From assembly GCA_907163345.1 (NCBI GenBank), contig CAJQUN010000141.1, positions 434,001-498,000 of the forward strand: DNA of 64,000 nt, given 5' to 3'. The DNA comes from Haberlea rhodopensis. Taxonomy: Eukaryota; Streptophyta; Magnoliopsida; Lamiales; Gesneriaceae. How positions within the stretch are numbered: the stretch's first letter is position 1; each line of letters begins with the position of its first letter. Under the pieces are notes generated by a model. That model made no database searches. It saw only the letters and a list, made by a program, of their open reading frames with translations, and was not told the origin of the DNA. The position numbers and the translations under genes were made by a program. Of this stretch, positions 20,882 through 32,634 are shown one piece after another.

Positions 20882-22444
20882 TGATCGCTTTATTTTTAAA
20901 CAAAAGATATTTCAAAGAATGGGTTGAAGCGATTCTACCGCAAGTGCACGGTGTCAAGTTTTAGTATAGTGAAAATTTAGTAAAGGTTGTCGAATCCACA
21001 GGGACTAACGTATAAGTACCAAATAAGATCAATCAAATTATATTTAGCCTACGATTAAAGGAGTTTGATTAACTAAAGCTAGATTAAACTAAAGAATAAA
21101 GATTAAATTAAAAACAAAGAATAAAATGGTTCCGGAAATGCGAAGGTAAGTCACTCGAGAAAATTACCAAACTCGTCGTTCAATTATATTATCTCTACTG
21201 ATTCAACAGAATTCTCAAATTATCACTCAATTGATTTTAAAGGTGAAAGGTTTTCACTATTATTCGATACACTCTCTCGAGCTGTAACGAAACTAACAAT
21301 AAATTAGAATAAGTCACTCTCGTGCACCTATTTACTAATTCAAAGTTGCTTAAATCATCAAAACCTATTAACTCTAAATCTTTCGATTTCAAGTTCTCAC
21401 GCATGCGATATCATCTCTCGATCTCAATCGTGACATACATCATAAATTAATGGAGCGTGTTACAACGTTATCTCTCGATCTCGGTTGTAACTCTCAAATT
21501 CAATCAAAGCTAGCTAGACTTTGATCTACACAAGCAATCAATCTATGAACAATAAAATCAATACGCTCAAATACCAATGAATCAATAAATTAAACACAAC
21601 GAACTGAAACTTCAATAATATAAACCAAATTCAATTCAAATCAAATACAGATGAGTTTTCTTGTCTCTCGACCTCAAAAACAACAAATGAAAATGAAAAT
21701 CAAATAAACTAAAGTTCAGAAATACGATAAACGATGGATGAATCCGTGCGTTGCACCGTGATTTCTTCTCTTGTTCTTTCCTTGCACTCCGGAACGGATA
21801 GGCTCGACTTTGGACGAAGAACGGAGATTGGATCTCCTTCTTCCGGCGTTGGGCGGCGGCTAGGGCGGCTGCTCTTGACCTAAAAAGTCTGATATTCTCT
21901 GTAAAATTTCGTCCCTCTTCTTGTGTAGAAGAAAATCACCCTTAATAGCCCTCCAAAATCACGATAAAAAGGAAAATAAAATCTTCAGATCTCGCGTCTC
22001 GATCGATCGAGAATTTCACCGATCGATCGGTGCACTGTTCACGCCAGCTTTTGGAACTTACTGCCTCGCTCGATCGATCGACATTTTCCACCGATCGATC
22101 GAGAGTTTGAAAATTTCAGCTCCGAGGTTACTGCCTCGCTCGATCGATCGATATTTCTACCGATCGATCGAGCCTTCGAAAATTCTGATTCTTGCTTCTG
22201 GCTGGCTCGATCGATCGAGAATAAATCTCGATCGATCGAGATCTGAAGAAACCATCTTCAATATTTTCATCATCTTTTATGCCTCGATTTCGCCCGTTAT
22301 CTTCTCATTAGCTCATTTCTTCCACTTCCGATCAAATTTCCTGAAACAAACGAATAAACACCAAAAAGCATAATATCATCCAGGAAAAAATACGGAAAAG
22401 GGGAAGAAATTACAGTTAAAATCACTCAAAATCTAAGCCTATCA
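20882..22444 (-). repeat. 5' LTR of the Athila-type element
   Basis: This is the partner of 5626-7190, with the same termini and the same eight GATCGATC palindromes (22000-22240). Its outer end lies exactly at the base of a hairpin around the gag stop codon of the invaded copia element. Confidence 0.92.
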
Positions 22445-22466
22445 GTACCCAATCCTACTTGGGTCC
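22445..22466 (-). promoter_or_regulatory. Hairpin with gag stop codon in its loop (minus copia)
   Basis: The minus strand reads GGACCCAA-GTAGGA-TTGGGT; the TAG is the gag stop (22455-22457). It is identical in the plus-strand copia copy at 37962-37981. Confidence 0.6.
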
Positions 22467-22549
22467 GGAACGGATTAGCCCTTTGGGAACCCATACCTGA
22501 ATCAGCTTTATTTTCTTGTGTGTGTCTGGTGTGGTGTGTGCTTATCTGT

Positions 22550-24353
22550 TTAAGTGTTGTGTGCTAATGTGTGTGAAATTGAGGCCTTTGTTTCTGTTAG
22601 GCAACCTATATCTTCGTTGGACCGGTTTGAGTTGTGGTAGTTGGGTGGTCTTCCTTGCCTTAGATTCTGCACCTTTAGGTTTGGTCTGATAGACACAAAG
22701 CTCGCCGGTGCTTTTTCCTTGGCTTGATCAACATACTCAATGCCCTTTCTCAAACCTTTATCCTTGAAGGAGATTCTCATTTGAATTGTAGGTACTTCGG
22801 ATTCATATATTGTGATGGATCTAATAAATGTCATTTGTTTGATTTTGTTCCTTTCCAGCAACAACTCAGATTCATCTTTGGTGCTTTCATTGGTGCCAAA
22901 GCCTATGCCGGTGATGTCACCGACACTTCTTTGTACCTCTTGCAATTCTTCCAATGAGACTCTTGATTTTGTCTATGTTTTGAAAATGTGAGAAAGTTTA
23001 GCATTTTGTGTGCTAATTCTCTGATTTTCTTCATGGAGCTGTTCATAAGAGATTTTCAGCTTATCCAGCTCGATCTTCAGACTGTTGCATTCACCTAGCT
23101 TGGAACAACTTGGTTTGATATGCTTGTCTGTTTGATCTTTGGCTTCAGCTTTAATTTTCTCAAACGATTCAGCTAATATTCTGTAATCATTAGCCATGTC
23201 TTGTAGTGCAGACACAAGCTCTTCTCGTGTGAATTCATTTGAGTCAAAGTCGAATACCTCGTCTTTCTGACTCGTCTCCTCGTCTACCATTAGGCATTGG
23301 ATTTCCTCCTCGCTTCCACTTGATGAATATTCTGAGCTCTCTGATTCTGAGTCAGTCTGAGACCACTTACTGTTACATTCTCTGCTACCAGAACCTTTTG
23401 AGCATTTCCGTGATGACTTTTTCGATCTTTGTAATGCTTCTTTTTCTTGTCATCACGATGCATTTCTTTTCTTTCATCTTTCTTCGGCCTGGTGCAATCT
23501 GCAATAAGATGACCGGTCTTACCACAATTGTAGCAAGCCTGGTCGTTAACAGTATCATCTTTTCTTGATTTATACTGATGAGAAGGTTTAAAATTCCTTT
23601 TATTCTTTGACATGAATTTGCCAAATTTTTCGATAAATAATGACATAGCATCATTACTTATCTGTTCGATAGATCGGTCTGTGGGAGGGGTGGACTGGTC
23701 TGGAATGGCTGCAAGTGCCTTGTTTGGCTGAGAGGTGGATGGCTCTGCTTCACCTCTGGTGATCAGCTCAAACTCGTACGCCTTAAGATCAGCGAACAAA
23801 TTATGGACTTCGACCTTGTTCAGATCTTTAGACTCCCACATGGCAATCGTCTTGACTTCCCATTCCTTCGGCAATGCTCTCTCATCACCTTCAGAGCAAT
23901 CTCTCTGTTGGAATAGTCCTTGCCCAGACCGTTCAGTTCATTGATAATGCCAGTAACTCTTTCATCAAACTCGTTTAGAGTTTCTCCAAGCTTCATCTTT
24001 ATGCTCTCAAATTTTTGTAGAGCTACGGTCAGCTTGTTTTCCTTTGTCTGGTCGTTCCCTTCACAGAGCTGTGCAATCTTCTCCCAAATTTCTTTGGCAG
24101 TGGAGCACATCTTAATCTTGTTGAACATGTTCTTGTCCAAAGTCTTGAATAGGATGTCATTGGCTACATTGTCTAGATTGGCTTTCTTTCTTTCTTCATT
24201 TGTCCAGGTAGCCCTTTCTTTCTCGATCATTTGAGGTTCGCCACTTGACCCTCCTAGTGCATGATTTACTTTTAAGATTTTCATTGGTCCGTCTGTAATG
24301 ACGTACCACATATCATCCTGAGCTGGCAGGTGAGCTTGCATTCTGATTCTCAA
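22550..24353 (-). pseudogene. gag: copia (SIRE-type) gag, frame-broken
   Basis: The minus strand encodes a UBN2-type copia gag with frame breaks near 23850, 23290 and 22960. The first part (24353-23875) has the capsid-like region (WTNEERKKANLDNVANDILFK region through NELNGLGKD). The second (23874-23290) has an intact CCHC zinc knuckle CYNCGKTGHLIADC and a basic tail. The third (23290-22973) is a coiled-coil segment (LDKLKISYEQLHEENQR), and the fourth (22954-22550) is a low-complexity C-terminal region, as in the plus-strand copy at 36020-37973. The true N-terminus is obscured by a change near 24355. The long coiled-coil extension is a Sirevirus trait. Confidence 0.88.
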
Positions 24354-24447
24354 TCATCATAATCTTCTTTTGAGAACATGGGAATCTTGTTGAAGGATGT
24401 CACCAGTCCAAGTATTCTATTGATTAAGAATGTCTGCTCTGTACCAC

Positions 24448-25542
24448 TTGCTAGGATCGGACGGTAGTGTTTAGAGGGGGTGAATGAACACTCCTCTAAA
24501 AATTAATTCTTATTGATTTCACTCAGGTTAGTAAATGAAATCTGTTTCTTAACCAGTACTTAAGAGAACAGACCACTAAAATGAAAGTTCAGAAACTGTC
24601 TGTTCTTAGCTAGTAAGAACGGTTGATGGCTATGCAATGCAAGATAGTGTGAAATGTAAGTAGATGATATATGTTTCTGGAAGTTCGAAGGCAAATCCTT
24701 CTACGTCTCCCCTTCTTCCAATCAATGAAGGATTCACTAGAAGACCCGATTCAGCTGGATTTACCCCACTACCAGACTGAAACTCCTAGTCTCTCAATCT
24801 GTTCAGACACAATCTGTGTGACAGTTACAAAGGAATCACTCTTCCATCTTAGAACAAAATGCAATTGAAAGAGTGGTTTAATCTAAGCACAAATGATCAT
24901 TAAGTGATCAAATAAAACGATAAGCAGTGCTTCTAATATTCAGCAGATCGATAGGTTGAAATCTTCCAATGATAACGTTCTGCTCAACTGAATGCTCGAT
25001 AAAGTTGATTGATCTTTTTATGCGTTTTTTAATCTCTTGTGTCTCATGCTGTGTTTGAGCTTTTGAAGTTGTACCTATATATAATCGTCTCTGCCAACGA
25101 CAATATTTCATTTTGTGTACAACTCTATACTTTGGTCAATATCTGAACAAGCTGCAATCTCCTACTTTAGATACTTTCCCTTCTGGCCTGTTCTTTTCGG
25201 CTTGTCAGATAGACTCTCATTTGTCTATTTACCATTTAAGTTAATATTCAGTCCTTGGTCTTATTCAGCATTAAATGCACTATTAAATGCTTCAATAAAT
25301 AGTTGTTAATCATTCGGACTGAAGAACGAAGCTTACTAACTTCGTCTGTTCTGATCTGATCTGCATCGAGCTAGTCTGGTCTGATTTTGTTGATCGATCT
25401 GGATCTGGATCTGCATCGAGCTGGTCAGTCTGGTTTACATCGATCTGGTCTGTTTTGAGATAAACTTTATTGGTCTGATCTGTTTTGTCATAGGCTCGAT
25501 CGGTCTGGTTTGTTTTGTCATCTTTAAAATTCGGAACTAACA
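24448..25542 (-). repeat. 5' LTR of minus-strand SIRE-type copia element
   Basis: In element sense it starts TGTTAGTTCCGAATT and ends CGATCCTAGCA. The interior has a tandem tract of GATCTGGATCTGCATCGAG-like units (25340-25520). The end contains the CACCCCCTCTAAACACTAC phrase shared with the SIRE LTR at 35940. The partner LTR lies left of the window. Confidence 0.85.
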
Positions 25543-25846
25543 ATTTATAAACCAAGCGGGGTTCATACTAAAAATATCTAAATTTCCAAAAACAGATAAA
25601 TACTGCATTACAAACAACAAACATTATACGTATGTAGGATGTGGGAATACATTCGCAAGTCAAAATTTTCTTTACAAAATCGTGATCAAGTACAGAGACC
25701 AAGCACAAAAGATGTTGCTCAAAACTACATACATGGAGTTGCACCTAGAAATTCTAAAACTACGGATTTATTGAACAAATACAGACACCGTTGTACACTT
25801 GTACGAGTTAAGAAGATATCATCGAACTAGTGTCAGGAAGAAAGCA
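25543..25846 (-). other. Probable 3' UTR and flank of the RING-H2 gene
   Basis: AT-rich DNA between the copia LTR and the stop codon at 25847, with no reading frame of note. It presumably holds the 3' UTR and polyadenylation region. Confidence 0.45.
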
Positions 25847-27747
25847 TCACAAATTTCTTCTACACAATGGGCAAGAACTGCGTCTAACCAGCCAAGTGTC
25901 GATGCAAGGAAGATGAAATAAGTGGTGACAATGTGGTAAACGTCGAACCGTCTCCCCTAGCTGAAAATCCTGCATATATTTAAAAGCATGCAGTTCAACT
26001 TATTAACAAAGATGGGTATATATACGAACTCGAGCTTTGGCCACTGACAAAGTATGAAAACTCCTATCAACACTTGAATAATTATAGTGGCGTCCTCTGA
26101 AATTAGGCTCACAATATAATAGAATAACCAGAAGGGGTGTAGATGTAAGATGCGCATTACGACATTGTCATAAAAATTATGCAAACTTCAGAGAGAGTCC
26201 ACTATATAGGCCAGATGTCATGGTGCAGTGATGTAGTTTACCTAAAAAGAAATACGATTAATAGGGACAGAAATTACGACAGTACCTGAAGGCAAACAGA
26301 ACAAGAGACTCCCTCCCCAGAAGTATCTATAATGTCATCTCTAGCAACTCTCATCTTTGGGATCTTTTCAACTGTGTCCACCAACAAACCATTTGCCCCA
26401 CCAGTGTCAAAAATGTCGGAAACTTCTTCAAATGTTGTTTCAACAGCTCCCATCTGATTAAAATAAAAAAATTGAAGTTAAAAAACTCATTATACTGCCA
26501 TGCATTCTTTGAAAAATGGTGATCGACCATCATAATACCTGACTTTGCACGGCACTAAGCATAGCTGGACCAATACGCTCACGGACAAGCCTGCCGCTCA
26601 GAAGGCTCACTATCACATCAATCTGTACAGTCAGACTATTAGCTCCAAAGTCGATCAGATTAGAAAACATGCTATAAATTTTGAAGATTGAATACCGGAA
26701 TGAACAAATGTACGATTATCAAATTGCATTTAAATCGGTATTGACTCAAGACTATTATCCATTCAATAATAATACTTACTAAATACAAGAGACACTGAAT
26801 CCCAGATTCATCCGACTGCCACAAAAGAAGTGATGATTCAAAGACTTCGATGGAGAAAACAGCACCAGATATAGCACCAACAGAAGCCCCTCTAACAAAT
26901 CCACTTTCCGTCTCTTGGCCAATAAGTGCTCCAGTCATGGCTCCTAATAAGGTACCCACTGCATAGCAAGGGAGAACTCCTCCATTAGCATAAAGTATAA
27001 TTCAAGAGAAGTACCATGAAAGATCATCCCTATAAAATTCGAATCAGTTCTGAAAAAAATAATTAAAAGCATTCCAAAAATTAACATTAATCAACTCCAA
27101 AAGCCTATAAAGCACAAAATTCAGATTCAAAATCCAACAACACAGGATCATAAAGAAAGGGGAAATGCTCAGAATTAAATCCATATCTTCGACAAGAAAA
27201 CGAACTGTATCACTGGTAATCTCAGGATGGGTGATTATTTTATTCATATTTACGTCATCCAAGCCCAAAATGGCCTAAAACTATATTTCTTTAACTCTTC
27301 TAAATTTCCAATACGCGAAAAAAAAACCCAATTTTCGGAGCACAGTTAAAACCTAAACCCTAAAACAAAAAATTCACGGGGATTAATCAATGTTAAGAAA
27401 AACAATAGTTATGGGGAGAAACCACCAAACCCAGACCAGAATCATGAAAACCCATCTACATCAGCAGCCATATCAACATCATATTGAACCTTTAATCCAA
27501 TTGAACGATCAAAAAAAATAAAATCAAACAATAACATGAATGTATAGAGGTTAAATCACTTACCCAATGCAAAGAAAAACGTGAAAATTGCAGAGAAAAC
27601 ATTCCCAACGATAGCGGACACTGCAAATCGAACGAATTCCTTGATCTTATTGACTAAAGATGCAAATGGGCAACAAGATTCCACCACTTGGGATGACGTC
27701 GGCATTGATGGCGGCAAAGGATCACGAGGGTATTCACGAAAATCCAT
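25847..27747 (-). CDS. Host gene: NEP-interacting-protein-like RING-H2 membrane protein, five exons
   Basis: Exons on the minus strand: 27747-27564, 26958-26780, 26622-26539, 26453-26286 and 25969-25847. All introns have GT...AG ends, and the joined frame gives about 245 residues. The N-terminus is hydrophilic (MDFREYPRDPLPP). A hydrophobic stretch, probably membrane-spanning, crosses the exon 1/2 junction (FSAIFTFFFAL, then GTLLGAMTGALIGQETESGF), with SGAVFSIEVFESSL in exon 2. A RING-H2 finger spans exons 4-5 (CSVC, HCHHLFHLPC, CPLC), all eight zinc ligands present. This matches plant NIP1/NIP2-like proteins, RING-H2 proteins reported to anchor the phage-type plastid RNA polymerase RpoTmp at thylakoids; ubiquitin-ligase activity is inferred from the RING. 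The start was chosen by homology and frame. The gene appears intact. Confidence 0.93.
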
Positions 27748-27958
27748 CGATTCATTCCTGAAAGGAGAAAAATCTATCGAGGTGATCAAGTGAGAGATAC
27801 ACATCTCCTCAAAACGAAGACTCGCAATAGAATTACGCCCAATTTGGCTCGCATGAATAACTTATGTTGTCATAAATATCAATATGTTAATAGGATATAT
27901 GTCCTTATAATTTAGGCATCTCCTCGATTAAGTCCCTTAATTTATTTGTATGTCATTC
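27748..27958 (-). promoter_or_regulatory. Upstream flank of the RING-H2 gene
   Basis: It holds the presumed 5' UTR (from 27748) and promoter. No clear TATA box is identified on the minus strand. Confidence 0.35.
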
Positions 27959-28620
27959 AGAGAGTGTATTCAATAATGACTTTTGAGGACTTACTTTTAT
28001 AAACTCTACACAGATCTATTGATATTGAAAAATAGACTTTTCTAAAGTCTAAAAGTCAAGTGTTAGCATAAATGCCCTACAAGCCAAATGTTGGCCCGAT
28101 GGGCTTTATATTAACACTGGCCCAGTTAGCTGATTACAACTATAAATATGACATATGTATCTAGGGTTAAAAAGAAGTCACTCTCAATTGATTCCAATCA
28201 CTCTCATTGAAATGCTAACACCACACTAGCACTGGTGCCGGGCTTGTAGATCTGGTCAGGTTGATTGGACTCGAGGATCACCGCCATCAGATTGATTTCG
28301 CTGTTAACAGTAATCTCTTTTCGTGCATTATATTTGATATATTTGCATGTTAATATATGAATCAGGCGCGATTTTTCGGCCCTGGGTCAGATCTGTTTAT
28401 TGTATTATTTCCGCTGCGTTTGGATCTGACGCCGGGGTACGGAAACCTAACATCAAGTGCTATCCAAACTTGATTTTTTAAAACTCTATAAAAGTCTAGT
28501 GTTATTCAAAATTTCAATTGATTTTCAACGACTTTAATAGAATTCATCAAGTACAAATTTTAAAACAGTTGGTATAATTATAAAAAGTAAAAAAAAAAAT
28601 ATTCCTTTACTTCCCTAAGG
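27959..28620. repeat. Possible MITE-like repeat interrupted by a solo LTR
   Basis: Both sides of the solo LTR (27959-28060 and 28453-28620) hold AT-rich sequence with repeated TATTCAA and AAAGTCTA motifs in direct and inverted orientation, such as ACTTTTATAAACTCTA and ACTCTATAAAAGTCTAG. It resembles a common plant miniature element starting GTGTATTCAAT, but no matching right terminal inverted repeat is visible. Confidence 0.35.
28061..28452 (+). repeat. Small solo LTR, copia-like, TSD TCAAG
   Basis: A 392-bp segment starts TGTTAGCATAAATGCC and ends GAAACCTAACA (TGTTAG...CTAACA inverted ends). Perfect duplications TCAAG lie at 28056-28060 and 28453-28457. There is a TATAAATA-like box near 28140. 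No internal element DNA is left, so it is a solo LTR; orientation is inferred from the TATA and the 3' GC-rich end. Confidence 0.85.
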
Positions 28621-29329
28621 ATTCTCAAGGATTTCACGTAAAACCCTCCATCTTTGCGCGGTTCAATATTCCTCGCCGACCATATCTTCTCACGCGAGTC
28701 TCCTCTTTTCCTCCTCCTTGATTCTAAAAGTGATTATATGTTGCTATTCTTGTAGGCGATGTTATGTTATATGCTCTATTTGCTCAAGTAGATTTCAGTT
28801 TCATTATGAAATAAAGAGATGTTACGGCAGGTTTTCATTTTTTTCTCTGCATTTTAAGTTTACCTTAAAGGTGTTTTTGATTCGAATATAAAAGAAATGT
28901 TTTCTACACTGTTAAGAAAAAGTAATGTGAGATTTCACGTACCTTCACCCGGACGTTAATACTTATTTTAATTTTTTGCTTGGATTCAGTGTCACATCTT
29001 AGCTTTTGAATTCTATCCAAGTATGTAGTTCCAATGATCAAGTATAATGAGACGCAGAATGATGTGTTTCCCCTTTGAGTTTCCTTTTTTTTTTTAAAAA
29101 AGTTTATTTTGTTTAGTTTATTAAGTTGAGTTCAACCAAGCTTGAATAGTCATGGCGACGTGATTATGTTTCTATCTGGATTTAGTGAATTTGGTAATGT
29201 TGCTTTATGTGAGCTCAAGTGATTGAATTTGAGTATTGTATTGATTTTCTTTGTGCATGTAAATACTTGTAATTTGTTCAGGTTACTGTTAGATACTTTG
29301 TTAATATAACGTAAAGTAATCCCATTGTG
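28621..29329. other. Intergenic AT-rich stretch
   Basis: I see no gene, LTR pair or repeat array here. A pyrimidine-rich segment near 28640-28720 could be an old leader sequence, but nothing supports it further. Confidence 0.4.
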
Positions 29330-29838
29330 AAATCAAGAAGAAAAGACAGAAAAAAAAAGAGAGGCGTATTCATGCCGCTTGATGGTGTGAATATGCCTCA
29401 TGAACATTAGGCATCTTCTCAAAACAGAATGAGAGGCGTGAAGACACCTCTTGTATTATTTATGGCCGGTTTTCTTTCATAAAAATTGAATAGTTGTATT
29501 TTGGAAGTTGTCTTTCAAATGGTAGTTGTCTTTTCATACCAAGAGATATATTCTTTCATAAAAGACATGTTCTTTGATGAGGAGTATGTTCTTTCATGGA
29601 AAGACATCTTCTTTCATGAAGAGACACATGTTTTTCATGAAAGACATATTTTCTTTCATGGAAAGACTTGTTCTTTCATGAGAAGACATGCTCTTTCATG
29701 AATAGATATAGTTGCTATTCAATATCTATATATATGGGGATTGTTTTGATTGGAAAAATATGACAATTAGAAGATCATAATTCACAATATTTTATAAAAC
29801 ATTCTTGAGAGACTTTGTTGTATCATAGGGTAAATTGT
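29330..29838 (+). repeat. Unclassified retroelement-like remnant with TTTCATG(A/G)AAGACAT repeats
   Basis: Phrases such as GAGAGGCGTATTCATGCC and GAGAGGCGTGAAGACACC, then seven or eight degenerate copies of TTCTTTCATGGAAAGACAT (29535-29705), resemble plant copia or TRIM LTR sequence. It stops at the TGTAAGAC start of the next LTR. No termini are identified. Confidence 0.45.
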
Positions 29839-30704
29839 TGTAAGACCCCAAGATTTAGTTACTGTTAATTAATTATCATTTGGGCATTTATTACTAATTA
29901 AGTTGAAATTAATTAACTAGAAGTGAAATTGACAATATGAATGTCAACTGACAATTTAATCGGAACATTACATATTTTTGAAATGGTAAAATGAACTCCG
30001 ATAATATTTTAAAAATAAATTATTAAAATGAAGAATTTAAGTTTGTGTTATAGTAGTGGATATAAATCCCAAGTATCAACTGTAAATAATATATATCAGT
30101 ACACCGGTGACACTCCGATGTACATAACTGGACCGAAATACAACTATTAATGTGTTTGTTTGCTCATTTACGCTGCACACACTAGAAGTGTAAAAACACA
30201 CACTCATATTTCGATCCCCTGTTTCTCTCCCGTCGCGCCCTTCGCCGCTTAAGCGCCGCGCACGCCACCATTCGACAACCATCCACCGAGCTCGACCCAC
30301 CACCACCTTCCTCACTCAACGGCGCACGTTTCCATACCACGGATTGGCGGTTCACGTAATTGATTTCATCAGATTCTGATCAGAAGTGAAAAAGTTCGAA
30401 AACTAGGGTTCATCCGATTTTTGGGGGTTTTCTTCTAGGTTTGTTTAGGTAATCTTCTCTTGTTCCAAAATCGTTATTTTCCCTAAAAGAGTAATTTTTT
30501 GGTTCGAAATTTTGAGTTCAGCGATTTCCGATCGATATTCTTGCATGTGGGTGACAAGTTCCTAGTTATATCCTTTGATCGAGTTTAAACCATTCTAAGC
30601 ATGTTTTAACTTAATTAATCTTATGTTGAATAGATTCTTTTAGAATTTGTCAACACCTTGAAGCTCAATAGCTCTCATTGTTAATTTTGTTCTTAGTTGT
30701 AAAG
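29839..30704 (+). repeat. LTR H: gypsy-type LTR, 5' part, truncated by element E
   Basis: It starts TGTAAGACCCCAAG, and the TTAATTAATTATCATTTGGGCATT that follows resembles the first bases of LTR A. A GC-rich leader (30210-30320) and a GGGTTCATCCGATTTT block similar to LTR C follow. Element E enters at 30705, with TAAAG (30700-30704) as the expected duplication. The rest of H would lie beyond the window. Confidence 0.65.
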
Positions 30705-32124
30705 TGTGATATCCAGAAATTAATTATGTTGATCCCGGAGTGATTATAACCCCAAATGGATTTTAATTGCCGTAATTATGAGATAATTACGGTGTTGAGG
30801 CTCCCGGGGATTTTAATTCGGTATTGGGGTCGTTGGGCCCAAGGGTTGAGATTTATTCTCATTAAGGTGTAAACCTTGGAATTTGTGTTGGTAATGAAAA
30901 TAGTGAGTGAGAGAAAATTATCGAACATAGATGATTTTTAACGAGTCAGGGTGCTAGCATTTGAGACTCGGGTTTTTGGAGCCTTTGTAGTATATATACC
31001 AAGTGGGATGTTCAGTCATTTCCCTCTCCTCATTCTCTCTCCTCTCCCACGTTTCCCCCATTCTCTCCCCTTTTCCCCCTCTTTCTTCCACCATGGAAAA
31101 TCGAGCAAGGCTCGACTTGGGAGCGGAATTTCTCGAAGATAATTGGCGTATAATTCACTGAATCTTGGGGCAAGGCAAGGATTGGCTCCTGCTATCGGAT
31201 TATAAGGTATGTATAACGTACGAGCATAGTGTTATATATTATTGTCATTGTGGAATGAATAATATACTAGGGTTGCAATGAATTGGTATATATTGCGAAT
31301 CATATGATGCCGCTATGGAGCGAGCAATGATTGGATATTGTCGCTATGGAGCGAACATCAGTTATGATGCCGCCACTATTGAGCGTGCGAGGTTATGGAA
31401 CTGTGAAATCATGGTAGAGATATATGTGTTATTTGTAAATCATTAGAGTAATGATTTAATCACATTTGATTCTATTATCGGTTTGAGCATGGGTAAAGTT
31501 AATCAATGAAATGATTAACTGACTTTGGAGTTTGATAATTTTGGTTACGGTGAGGACAGGAACAACATGGGGGATCCCATTTGGTGACGATACTATACAT
31601 GGAGTATTTACGTTTATAGTTTTATATTCTGTAAATTATGAATTGTGATATTGTTGTTATTGGGATGGTGGATTGGTATGCTCACCCCGTGTGGGGGCTG
31701 TTTCTGTTGGGACAGGTGAACATGTATAACATTGGCTCTGGAGTTGAGTTCGGGCTGTAGATTGGGAATGCTCCCAGGGCTGAGGTACCAATGCTGGTAT
31801 TGAGTAATACGCTTTATACATTAAATACACATACATTTATTCAATGCTCGCCTCTGAGCATTTTGATGTGTATATGGGTTGTATAAGATTGAGTTATCTT
31901 TTCATTTATGGTTGCATGCAATTAATTATGGAGTATTGCATGATGAATTGAGAACATATTGTATGTTCATGCTAGTGGAGTGATATTTGGTAATTGAACA
32001 TTAAGTGGATTGATGTCAAAATTTTATAGATGGTATATACTGGGTTTCCCTAATGTTATGAAAGCATGTACCATTAATTGTGATAATATACTAACGAGCG
32101 GGTTAAGGGCACGGGGTCCTGATA
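30705..32124 (+). repeat. 5' LTR of element E (1.42 kb)
   Basis: It begins TGTGATATCCAGAAATTAATT. The end GGGGTCCTGATA is a mutated form of GGGGTCCTTACA. It has a TATATATA box at 30991-30998, a pyrimidine-rich leader, the hairpin GTATGT-ATA-ACGTAC at 31207-31221, and CGCT-ATGG-AGCG hairpins at 31308-31360. Confidence 0.85.
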
Positions 32125-32128
32125 TTAG

Positions 32129-32140
32129 TGGTATCAGAGC
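32129..32140 (+). other. Primer-binding site of element E
   Basis: TGGTATCAGAGC starts four bases after the LTR end, the initiator tRNA-Met type. Confidence 0.85.
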
Positions 32141-32634
32141 AGTTGTTTGCTATTGGGTTGTTGAAGGCCTAGGAATATGTTGATAGAAATGAGTAGCACA
32201 TATTTATGCATGATTGTGGTTAGTGTTGTGTGACACAACTATTGTGCTTATGCACATATTCTGATATGAGATCATAAATGAAAGGTTTTATACTAACCAT
32301 TGTGGTTGCAGGATCGTATGAAATACGATGGAAATGGTATTGATGGAATGATTTGCACTTTATCTGATAAAGTGCTAAGGAATCTGATTTTGTAGGAAAT
32401 TCAGGGAATGAGAAACATGATGTACTGTCTCGGGACAGAGAACGGGAGACAATGTGATGTCGTCAATGGGTGACGGCAGATGATGTGATAACCGAGTATT
32501 ATTGCCTTATGGTTATGAGGATACATGTATATGCATACATTGAGATTTATTGGTAATCATGATGTGATGATGTTTTATATTGCCATGGGCATATATATGA
32601 ATGTATTGCAATTATTGTACTGATACGGGTATAT

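Larger units (their letters stand above)
5626..22444 (-). mobile_element. Athila-type Ty3/gypsy element without pol, carrying nested element C
   Basis: It is bounded by two nearly identical 1.56-kb LTRs (5626-7190 and 20882-22444, TGAT...ATCA ends). Orientation is minus: a tRNA-Asp-type primer-binding site lies at 20858-20875 and a polypurine tract abuts 7190. Internally it has an intact gag, a spacer, a second ORF and a 3' non-coding region. No protease, RT, RNase H or integrase is present, so it must depend on other elements. Nested element C accounts for 9187-17994; without it the element is about 8.0 kb. The flanking pentamers (CTGTT at 5621-5625, GTACC at 22445-22449) do not match. I counted about seven LTR differences by eye, so insertion is recent. 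Confidence 0.88.
22445..25542 (-). mobile_element. SIRE-type Ty1/copia element (minus), 5' part
   Basis: From right to left it contains the 5' LTR (24448-25542), a degenerate tRNA-Met primer-binding site (GCTCTG and CCACTTG visible at 24435-24447), gag and the gag/pol boundary. It is then interrupted by the Athila element at 22444 and continues as pol at 5625-4938. It lies about 300 bp downstream of the stop codon of the host RING gene. Confidence 0.88.

Noticed and set aside
29486..29701. A 71-residue frame with repeated FHE/FHG peptides
   Set aside because: A translation of the degenerate TTCTTTCATGGAAAGACAT repeat.
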